Positions 55,498-64,000 of a stretch of 64,000 nucleotides of DNA are shown in pieces (within the stretch, counting starts at the first letter, position 1; each line of letters begins with the position of its first letter). This DNA is from Toxorhynchites rutilus septentrionalis. Its lineage: Eukaryota; Arthropoda; Insecta; Diptera; Culicidae. Both the position numbers and the translations under genes were made by a program. Location of the stretch: contig NC_073746.1 in the NCBI RefSeq assembly GCF_029784135.1, positions 254,227,994 to 254,291,993 of the forward strand. The letters run 5' to 3'. Under the pieces are notes generated by a model. That model did not search any database and had not been told where the DNA came from. It saw only the letters and a program-made list of their open reading frames with translations.

Positions 55498-56079
55498 TGT
55501 GGAAGGTTCAACCCGATGTAGTATACAATTTCTATCACTTTGGGGCACTTGTGATATATTTCGGAATGAAAGAACTCAGGCACATTCCACTAATATAAAT
55601 ATCACTATATTCTTAGTTCCGTCCTCGCGTGCATTCGACACTTGTTAACTTGATTGGTTGGAAATGTAAAAAGACCTCTTGCTTGCATTCGACATGTACT
55701 TTTTATAATGCTTAAACTAAAACTCTACACAAGGTAGCTTCTATTCTAGAGGAGGAGGAGCCAGCAAGGAAATATGTGAGCGCGTTCGATTGGTTCGAAC
55801 GGGTCAATACGGAGAACAAAAGGGTAGTGGTTGTTTCTGTGTGTTGTCATTTCACACTTGGTTGAAGTGGGTTAGTTCTGCATAATGTTACGCTGCAAGG
55901 GTGAGTGGTTGTTATTTAATATTATCGTATGCAGCTGTGAGCTTGTGACATAAAAATGCATTTGGCCTACAAACATGTATGACGATAATTTATGGCGTGG
56001 GAATGAATTTGTGGGAATAGGATCGTTGGGATTTTATGACAAGTGGGAAAGGATAATGGTAATAGGTTATCCCGCTACA
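55498..56079 (-). repeat. 5' LTR of the intact gypsy element
   Basis: 582 bp, apparently identical to 48868-49449; promoter and polyadenylation functions are expected within it. ATGG (56080-56083) follows. Confidence 0.95.
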
Positions 56080-56777
56080 ATGGCATTTTCTAGCATTAAT
56101 AACACTTCACTTTTACTTTTTCAAATACAAAAATATTCTCTTTATTTAAATAAAAAAGAAAGGCTTCGCCTTATAATAATTAAAAAAAACTCCACGCGAC
56201 TGTTCGCGCCGAGTTTGTCTCTAGAACTAACTTAATATTAAACACGAAAGTCTTAAGCTAACCTTTTACAATGATTGTGTAGAGTTCTTTCTTTAATTCG
56301 TTGGGAGGAGCCAAGTCATAGAGAAATATCCAATCAATCGAATGCAGTGTTCGATGTGATTGGGGTCAAGAATAAAAAATGCTTACTGCGCGTAAGCGCG
56401 CATATCGCATAGTGCATATCGATTTCATGGGAAATCGTAAAGTGTTACGACTTAGTAAACTGTTGCGTATTTCATCGGAACAGAACTAAGTATGTTTTGG
56501 TTTAGATTTATTGCCATCAACTGCGCGCGGTATGATGTAAGAATGCATTCATACCGCTAGCGCATGTGGCTAGTTTTTATGGGTGATGGATATTTGTGGG
56601 AGAAAAGTAATTAACGAAGTTATGCAGTTATGCTTGTGGGAATCGTAAACATTGAAGTGCTTGCGCATGAGTCATTCGTTAGAAAACAATTACCTGCTTA
56701 TGGAAAAAATGGAATTTGGAATGAGTTTTGAAATGGATTAGGGATCGGGTTTGAAATGTGTTTGAAATCATGCTACA

Positions 56778-57410
56778 CATGAGTGCGAAAAATTGACAAC
56801 ATAAATCACTGTAAGTTCTTTTTAAGTTCTATTTCTATTATTTTTGAGAAATAAAATATTACCACTGTGATTTCTTTCAAATTCTATTTCAATTTTTTTG
56901 CCGAATTTATTATCAATAACTACTGAAATTTCTCTATATATTTCTATTTACAATTCGTTGTAACTTTAATTTTTAACGCGTGATATTATCACTACGGAAT
57001 ATTATATTTGAAAATACTGAAAATGAATGTCTTTGGAGTCGTCATCATATGACCAAAGGTCGCATGAGTGCGAAAAATTGACAACATAAATCACTGTAAG
57101 TTCTTTTTAAGTTCTATTTCTATTATTTTTGAGAAATAAAATATAACCACTGTGATTTCTTTCAAATTCTATTTCAATTTTTTTGGAGGAATTTATCATC
57201 AATAACTACTGGAATTTCTCTATATATTTCTATTTACAATTCGTTGACACTTTAATTTTTAAAGCGTGATATTATCACTACGGAATATTATTTTTGAAAA
57301 TACTGAAACTTGAATGTCTTTGGAGTCGTCATCATATGACCAAAGGTCGCATGAGTGCGAAAAATTGACAACATAAATCACTGTGAGTTCTTTTTAAGTT
57401 CTATTTCTAT
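56778..57410. repeat. 285-bp satellite, about two monomers
   Basis: It resumes at CATGAGTGCGAAAAATTG and ends at TTTCTAT, where a CTAT-duplicating LTR inserted. Confidence 0.93.
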
Positions 57411-57858
57411 TGTGGAATAGTGGAGGCTTTGTGATATAGAAAGAACGACGTATCTAGATGTCTCATCATGACTGTGACTCGCCGTAAGTGTTCGCTTAAA
57501 TACTAGTTTACATTTACTTTCCTTAACTTTACACAAAACATTCCTTATTGCTATTACTGGGCGGAGCATCTCACCAGTAGGGTAAATTAGAAAGAGATAG
57601 CGCAAGCGTGGCTTAAGTGGGTCATAAACATAACATCGGACACTTGCGCTGTGTGGCTAAACATGTAGCTACAAGTGTCGTGTTTATTTATGGTGCTTGA
57701 ATGTTATTCCATCGGTCGTAAAGCGTATAGCGGGTGACTAATACTTTATGACATGTGGTTTAACGGGGGTTTGGGAAATTGGATAATTGAATTTCACTAA
57801 GTGTGAAATGAGATGAAACATGCGTGGGAAAGGAGAATAGATTAAGGATAATGCTACA
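57411..57858. mobile_element. Solo LTR, CTAT duplication
   Basis: 448 bp from TGTGGAATAGTGG to GATAATGCTACA, flanked by CTAT (57407-57410 and 57859-57862); the satellite TTCTATTATTTTTG is restored on excision. Related to 46300-46805. Confidence 0.88.
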
Positions 57859-58176
57859 CTATTATTTTTGAGAAATAAAATATAACCACTGCGATTTCTT
57901 TCAAATTCTATTTCAATTTTTTTGCCGAATTTATTATTAATAACTACTGAAATTTCTCTATATATTTCTATTTACAATTCGTTGAAACTTTATTTTTTAA
58001 CGCGTGATATTATCACTACGGAATATTATTTTTGAAAATACTGAAAATGAATGTCTTTGGAGTTGTCATCATATGACCAAAGGTCGCATGAGTGTGAAAA
58101 ATTGACAACATAAATCACTGTAAGTTCTTTTTAAGTTCTATTTCTATTATTTTTGAGAAATAAAATATAACCACTG
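57859..58176. repeat. 285-bp satellite, one monomer
   Basis: A single monomer between two solo LTRs, ending at CCACTG. Confidence 0.9.
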
Positions 58177-59196
58177 TATAATATTTATCACATCCACGGT
58201 TGCCATATAATAGTTATCACATATTGAATAAGTTTTCTTTGATAGGTTTGTTGGCCATGTAAGATATTCGATTCATTTTGCCACAACGAACAAAAAAAAA
58301 CAAATAACAACACCTTTTGAATTCATTGGATGTAAATTTTATTTAGACTTGAAACACTTTACATTCTTTCACTTTCTCGAACGAGCATTCGGGCTCGACG
58401 CTAATTTTCCTTAATCGTTACACTTTTTCCCGGACTGGCATTCTTACTGAGAACTGATGCCTGATAACTGACTGCTTATACTGAAGTCAACTTGAGAAAA
58501 CTCTAACTTATCAGCTGAACAACTGACTGATAAAAACGCACTAGAAAAAAACTGACTTACGAGCTAACTTAACTTTACTGAGTAACTGAATGAACACTGC
58601 TGACTCTAGCACCCGGCAGCGGGTCTTTTATTAATTCTAATTTCCTCATCGAGAAAGAAAACCAGAACAAAAACATAAACACTTTCAGTCAGCGATCGAG
58701 TACAATCGATCGCTGTGAATGGGGTCATTCTATTATGCTTCTATTATGCTTACCAGCGCTCTCGCTTGGCAGCGTAATAAATTGGGGCTAGCGCTATGTG
58801 TCATCGTTTAACTTCACACAGCGCTTGATTCATAGGAAGGAAAATGGGTTTTGTTTTGGTCGAGCAGCGCTTGCGTGGTTGGCATAAAACAAATGCACTT
58901 GAACCACGGGCTCGCGCGTGCTAGATTTATTATATAATAATAATGAGTGAGCTAGTTTTTATTGCCGTGAAAAGCGTGCTAGCTCTGGACTTATTGTTGA
59001 GTAATAAAAATGTAGAAGACGTTATTTGGAATAATGAAAAAGATGGTATTGATGAGTTAGTCATATGGGAATGTTTACTCTGAAGATTTTGAGTTTATTT
59101 ATGACTATGTTACTCATTGGTTTGGGATTTGAAATGTTGAAGGGATTTTGATTCATCGTGAGTTTTGATGAAAAGAAGAATTGTGAGTATGCTACA
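58177..59196. mobile_element. Solo LTR with non-canonical end, ACTG duplication
   Basis: 1020 bp between ACTG copies (58173-58176 and 59197-59200), with ends TATAATATTTATC and GTATGCTACA. It contains a palindrome-rich GCGATCGAGTACAATCGATCGC near 58693 and no coding frame of note. Orientation is not known. Confidence 0.72.
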
Positions 59197-59313
59197 ACTG
59201 TGATTTCTTTCAAATTCTATTTCAATTTTTTTGAGGAATTTATCATCAGTAACTACTGGAATTTCTCTATATATTTCTATTTACAATTGAAATTATTATT
59301 TTTAAAGCGTGAT
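59197..59313. repeat. 285-bp satellite, partial monomer
   Basis: About 117 bp of monomer up to AAAGCGTGAT, cut by the BEL LTR. Confidence 0.88.
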
Positions 59314-61477
59314 TGTAAAATATCTAAGGGATCTATTTCCCCTAGATGCTTGCTTAGCAAGACTTTTCTCTTATGGGCTAAGCCCCTTCCAAAATTCCCG
59401 TAATCGCGAATATGTTTCAGTATCAAACGGCTCCAGATTGGTCCGTCCGAGTGAAACTCGCAACTACTTTCGAGTGGAAAATTTTGGGTAGTTCTTACCC
59501 TGGTTTGAACTCCTTCCCTGTTAGGAGTTCTTGGATTCCTGGTGGCTGGATCGTGCTGGTCGTCCTTCTGTGGTGGATTGTGATAGTCCTCCTTCTTGGT
59601 GGATTTTCGGATTGGAAATGACAAGTCGTTTTGTCAATTCCTAGTGGACATGATGTAAGAATGCATTCATACCGCTAGCACATGCTGCTAGTTTTCATGG
59701 GTGAATGTGGGGGAAAAGCAATTAACGAAATTATGCAGTTGTGCTTGAGGAGTATTTCATGGGAAACGTAAATATTGAAGTGCTTGCGCATGAGTCATTT
59801 GTTATGAAACAATTAACTGCTTATGGGGAAGAAGGAAAATTAATTTATTGTTAGTTTAAAAATGGGATTTGGAAACGAATAATCAAGTTTGAAATTTAAC
59901 TGTATTTCTAATTTAAAATAATCTGGTTGTTGAAATTGAAATTGAACAAACTGAACGAATTTGAACTTAAAATTGCACTGAACTGCTACGCAACAATCCC
60001 GAGTTAATTTACCCGAAATTCTTACTCAGCCTAAATCTGTGAGGGAGAAAAAAGATCTCCCTTCCCTTGGTGATAACTGCATGCTGTCTCGCTAGAAGGG
60101 TTCATTTAGGAACAGGTTTAACTACCTAACTATTGGCTAATTGCAGCAAGAATTCCTATCTAGGGGAAGTGGGGGCAAAGTGGTCACCCTAAGAAACATG
60201 CCAATTTCCAGCGTCCACATACCGCTTCAATTCCCGTTTCTCGAAGAATATTACAGTTCAACTCATTGTTGTTCAAGATAGCAAACGACTTTTACTATAA
60301 AAATTCAAAATAGTACATTTTTCATCATTTTTCTAAAGGTGAAAAATCGAACTTTTTTTTTGCTTGGTGGTAAAGTGGTCAGCTAGTGGGGGCAAAGTGG
60401 TCACCCGCACATATCAAGCTAAATGGGATAGATTTATGCGTTTTTTTCATCCAAATTTGCTCAAAACATATTTGATATAATAGGTACATTTATGAAATAA
60501 GCTTGGCCTATTCACCTAGAGTCTCAATTAAAATTTTCTTATGCATACAAAAACGTAGTAAGAAAATATAACGTTCCGCATAATGAGGCTTGGTTTGATG
60601 GAGTGTCATATTTATCCAGGCTCAAAGCCAAAAAAGGATCCTCTTCAAGAGTAGTATGTGATGCTGATATATCGCTTTAGTAAACAGAACATTGTAAGTT
60701 GTTACTCGCTTATGACCACTTTGCCCCCAAATGTCAAAGTAATTTCTATGCTAATTGATCGCTGAGATTAAACAAAATATCTGTTCACCTCCTCTAAAAT
60801 ATGTGAACAGTCGTCCAAACTGATGATTTGTCCCACATATTAGTAGATTGAATAAACTAAATTTTACGAGAAATTCCTTAGGTACCATGCGCACAGAACT
60901 ACGGCCTAATGGTTACCGAGAGAGAGCAATTTCTGTTTTTATTTATATTTTGACATGCGACAGCTCTACTGAAGTACAGGGTGATTCAAAAGTCATTAAA
61001 TTCTTCAAACATATGGTGACTATCAAAACGGTTTCAATAGTCAATAGTTATACTACCAAACAAGCAGGTGACCACTTTGCCCCCACTACCCCTATACTTT
61101 TCTTGTCTAATCCCCACTGCGCTACCCGCGTGTGATTCCAAATAAACATTTTTGTTTCCTTCTCTGCCCTTCGCACTTATTCCATGCGCGATAAGGGGCG
61201 AGCTTAAATTTGGCTAATTGGCATCAATAAAATATTTATTATTTTCGTCTGGCGCCGCATTTTAGTTCCCTGATCCTACGTTCGCATGCTTCATAGCCAT
61301 GCGCTGTTTATCTGAAGCTTTACAAACAAATCGCAAGAAAGGAAACAACTGGGTTTCTTCCCGCCGGCTTTATTAGTCATTTGCGCTCGTTGCATTTTAT
61401 GTTCAATCCTGCTAAACTGGATTCGTAACTTTCCGGCCCTGATTAATCTACTTGTTCGATTTATAAAATCCTGAACA
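59314..61477 (-). mobile_element. BEL/Pao 3' LTR, interrupted
   Basis: It runs from TGTAAAATATCTAAGGG to AATCCTGAACA (minus strand TGTTCAGG...TTTACA) next to a BEL pol terminus at 61672-62076, the expected order for a minus-strand element. It shares long blocks with 7743-11337. A piece of the 43779-type LTR (about 59645-59890) and a TIR element (60160-61095) are embedded in it. Confidence 0.6.
60160..61095. mobile_element. TIR element (MITE-like) with repeated 16-bp motif
   Basis: The 936-bp element has about 28-bp inverted ends, TAGGGGAAGTGGGGGCAAAG at the left and its near-exact inverse at the right. GGGGGCAAAGTGGTCA occurs four times: forward at 60171 and 60388, inverted at 60713-60728 and 61069-61084. 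There is no transposase; a 95-aa plus frame (60848-61135) crosses the right end and is not a gene. A TA or similar target duplication could not be fixed. Confidence 0.75.
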
Positions 61478-61671
61478 GACCCTATACTACCTTTGTTTCT
61501 TATATGTAGGTTTGTTTACAATATTTCGGAGTTTTCCATTTATTTTACATTCAGTCATTCTTATGAGCTAACAAAGTTTAAAATCACTTTTATTTTCTTC
61601 GGCATGATACCTGGTTCCAACGGATGTCCCTTCAATGCTTGGTCCTTAGTTCGATTGACTCTGGCGCGAGC

Positions 61672-62076
61672 TTACTTCTTTTGGCTGCTTCTTTCGGATA
61701 TGACGCTTGGTTCGCAGCTTGTCCTCCTCAATGCTTGGTCCTTGATTCCATTACATCTATTGGCCGGATCATTTCCTTTGACTATGTCCAGCACTGCTAC
61801 TTTGACTGCTGGTCGTTTGAGGATTCCCTTTGTGGTTTGTATCTTCATTTGGCGAATTTGTCCATCTTTCGCCGTGTGGACTCGTCCTTTAAGCCATTTT
61901 CCTGGAGGTGCATCGTCATCCGTGATAAGTACGATGTCGTTGGCCTTGATTGGTTCTACCTTCCGCGTATTCTTGTTACGCTTCAAATGAGTTGGCAAGT
62001 ACTCCTTCCTCTATCGGTTTCAAAACAACTTGGAATAATGTTGAACGCGTCTCCATTGCGCTGTGTTAGTTACGGA
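61672..62076 (-). pseudogene. pol: BEL/Pao pol C-terminus (DUF5641-type)
   Basis: From about 62064: QWRRVQHYSKLF, then two in-frame stops where aromatic residues are expected, then EYLPTHLKRN. The DUF5641 core follows: ANDIVLITDDDAPPGKWLKG, then KDGQIRQMKIQTTKG, LKRPAVKVAVLD. This is the tail of the BEL integrase region. The last 108 codons are open to 61672. Plus-strand frames of 155-165 aa over the same stretch are its shadows. The rest of pol is missing. Confidence 0.85.
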
Positions 62077-62259
62077 AATAAGTGGTTATGAAAAGGAATG
62101 CGGATTTTAAATTGGGATCAAGATGTTTTTAGTTGGGAAAGGAATTTGGGTTAGCTTGTATTGCTACAAATGCTTATGTTTCTCATGCGTGATATTATCA
62201 CTACGGAAAATTATCTTTGTGAATATTAAAACTTGAATGTCTTTGGAGTCGTCATCATA

Positions 62260-62738
62260 ACCCTATATTAGCAAAGTCTATTGATACGCGTCCGAGTCGG
62301 GGAGGTTTCTTTTAGACTAAAATTAACGACCGATCTTAATGGTTGCTCAATCCAGACTCCTTTATTTTTTCCGTTTTTCGTTTCCTCCACATATCTTCTT
62401 GTTCCTTACATCTATTACCTCCTCTTTGATGTATAATCAAGCCAAAAGGGATTCGAGATAAGCTTTCCTTAACCTAGGCCCTATCTTTACATAAAAATAA
62501 ACTGTGAGTCATACGATCGTAAAAGCAACAGATTACTTTATTTGTTGGGATCGTGCTGACCTTATCGCAAATGTGTCCCTATCTGAAAACTTAAGACTCA
62601 TACGATCGTAAAATCAACAGATTAATTTATTTAATCGGTATCGCTCCGACCTAATCTTTTTGCCCCTGCATAAAAATAAACTATGAATCATTCAGGCGCG
62701 GCGTATTGATAATTTTGGTTTTTAGGTCGTCGCACTAT
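62260..62738. repeat. Hairpin-LTR family copy, diverged
   Basis: It interrupts a satellite fragment at GTCATCATA and carries the family's subrepeats (CATACGATCGTAAAA twice, then TTTATTT and ATCG) and the end TATTGATAATTTTGG...GGTCGTCGCA as in 21300-21347. No target duplication seen. Confidence 0.5.
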
Positions 62739-62772
62739 GTTGTTTAACGAGAGAAATCCTAAAATAGCCTTG

Positions 62773-63533
62773 TGTGGAGGTTCCCGGGGAGATTCTTACT
62801 TTCGGATCAATAGATGAAACGTCCGAACATTCGCGTTCATACTGAGCCTGCCTAACTGGGTCAGACTACCTTCTATTCAATTCATTTACTATTTGGAGTT
62901 CTCACTTGAGATCACCTTTCATAGACACGGGGTTTCGGACATTATGGAGTGAACGACGTTACTCCGTTTAAAAACCGACTTCGACTGTTCAAAATATTCT
63001 CTGTATTCTTATATGCTAGCCTAAATTAACATTAACTCTTTTTCCATTCTAGTACTACAATTCAAAATATATGGCAGAAGAAAATGGGAGTTGTCTTAGA
63101 AGCTATTTATTTATTGCCCATCCAATCAGAAGAAATGAATGGTAAACAAATTATAGTTATACAAACGCGCGTATGGTACGCCAGTTGCGAAACCATAAAT
63201 AACTAAAAACGTGCATGCAAAATGCGCTGAGCGTTCTAAGAAGTTTGCTGCGCACGCGAAAATGAGTTGACCTAATAATTAACTTCGACGCTTGTAAACA
63301 CAAGTGTTCTAGTTAAAGTTTCAATATTTGGGCGACACAGTAAACATGTATGTCACTATCGCTTCGTCACTGATTATTTTTATTATGCCATTTGCGGAAG
63401 TATGAAATTATACCAATGGGTAAGCTAAAATGGTTTGAAATATGTGACGTTGAAATGGATAACTTATGCTGATTGAAAGATTTGAAGATTTGATCTTTGA
63501 GAGAAATTGGAAATTGAAAATAGTTATAGTACA
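62773..63533 (-). repeat. LTR of the tRNA-composite family (probable)
   Basis: TGTGGAGGTTCC...TTATAGTACA. GCGTTCATACTGAGCC, AACTGGGTCAGACT and TATTCAATTC match 24461-24520 in the tandem repeat, giving a second, diverged example of that LTR. Minus orientation is inferred from the LTR-primer junction at 24388. Flanks do not show a duplication. Confidence 0.45.
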
Positions 63534-64000
63534 ACTGGTAAAACAATCTTCATTTTTATCTTTATTCAAAAAAGCTTCATCTCCATGCGACCGATCGCAT
63601 GGAGTGTATATCAAGAACTGACTTATTACTCAATACAAAAGTATTAAGCTAATTTTTCTAACAATTGTGTAGAGTTCTTTTCAGTTTTCACTGGGAGGAG
63701 TCAAGTCGATTAAAAAGGGGAAAGGCCAATCAATCGAATGCAGTGTTCGATGTGAATAGGGTCAAGAAATAAAAATTCTTACTGCGCTTTTAAGCGCGCA
63801 TATCGATTTCATGGGAAATCGTAAAGTGACACGACGACTTTTTCCATGGTCGCGTATTTCATCGGAATAGAATTGGGTTTGTTTTGGTTTCGGGTTTATT
63901 GCCTTCAGCTATGCGCGACATTATGTAAGAATGCATTCATACCGCTAGCGCATGTTAGCTTGTTTTTATGGGTGAATGTGGGGGAAAAGCAATTAACGAA
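63534..64000. repeat. Partial LTR of the 43779 family, running off the window
   Basis: It matches 43800-44240 and 56130-56630 (CAATCAATCGAATGCAGTG, GCGCGCATATCGATTTCATG, GTAAGAATGCATTCATACCG). The 3' part lies outside the window. Confidence 0.75.

Larger units (their letters stand above)
48868..56079 (-). mobile_element. Intact Ty3/gypsy (412/mdg1-like) retrotransposon
   Basis: 7212 bp with ATGG on both sides (48864-48867 and 56080-56083) and two 582-bp LTRs that I find identical line by line. A tRNA-Arg-like primer site, two leader ORFs, gag, pol and purine tracts follow in order on the minus strand. No stop or shift breaks gag or pol and no env-type ORF is present. Identical LTRs mean a very recent insertion, so the element is probably active in this species. 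Confidence 0.95.
48855..56777. mobile_element. Solo LTR split by the intact gypsy element, CATG duplication
   Basis: Thirteen bases (48855-48867, TTTACTAGTATGG) and 56084-56777 form one LTR of about 0.7 kb, flanked by CATG (48851-48854 and 56778-56781), which restore GGTTGCATGAGTGCG. It belongs to the 43779-44414 family and again starts TTTACT and ends GCTACA. The intact gypsy element lies within it. Confidence 0.8.

Noticed and set aside
59277..59624. 115-aa minus-strand ORF
   Set aside because: It runs from satellite into BEL LTR sequence also present at 10.3 kb, where the frame is not kept.
61493..62091. Plus-strand ORFs of 155 and 165 aa
   Set aside because: They are antisense to the BEL pol terminus, whose DUF5641 motifs are clear on the minus strand.

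Overview
The window is eukaryotic and reads as insect DNA, most likely from a mosquito. It is AT-rich and carries an ITmD37E-type Tc1/mariner relic, a piggyBac element, a CR1/L2-like LINE, gypsy (412/mdg1-like and errantivirus-like) and BEL/Pao LTR elements, and a short GT-AG intron. The species call is an inference from element families; no host gene was recognised by name.

Layout. Positions 1-1,800 hold what looks like host sequence: the 3' end of an unidentified plus-strand gene, a convergent two-exon minus-strand gene of unknown function (341-1554), and a possible 34-codon membrane micro-ORF. From about 1,975 to the end almost everything is repeat. Positions 2-6 kb hold BEL LTR pieces, a 180-bp satellite variant, an errantivirus-like gag with leader, and a small membrane-protein ORF. 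Positions 6.3-7.7 kb hold two solo LTRs. Positions 7.7-11.3 kb are a BEL-type LTR split by a complete piggyBac. Then come a solo LTR, an ITmD37E relic and a full-length LINE with both ORFs open (13.6-17.7 kb).

From 17.7 to 59.3 kb the backbone is a 285-bp satellite, always in one orientation, into which many elements have inserted, most with visible 4-bp target duplications. Inside it are a 2,495-bp segmental tandem repeat (three copies plus a partial fourth, 22.3-31 kb) carrying the 3' half of a mature tRNA-Arg, a six-monomer higher-order repeat near 33-36 kb, a 5'-truncated gypsy relic (39.5-43.1 kb), and an intact gypsy element with LTRs that look identical (48,868-56,079). That element is nested 13 bp inside another solo LTR. 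The last 5 kb hold a BEL 3' LTR with a TIR element in it, a decayed BEL pol terminus and further LTRs.

How the parts relate. This is a stratified transposon graveyard in satellite DNA. Every element whose orientation can be read from coding sequence (nine independent ones) lies on the minus strand, a pattern expected of a unidirectional, plus-strand-transcribed piRNA cluster. The other recurrent theme is a small single-pass membrane protein beginning MG-x-FS, found in three LTR-element contexts and leading the ORFs of the intact gypsy element.
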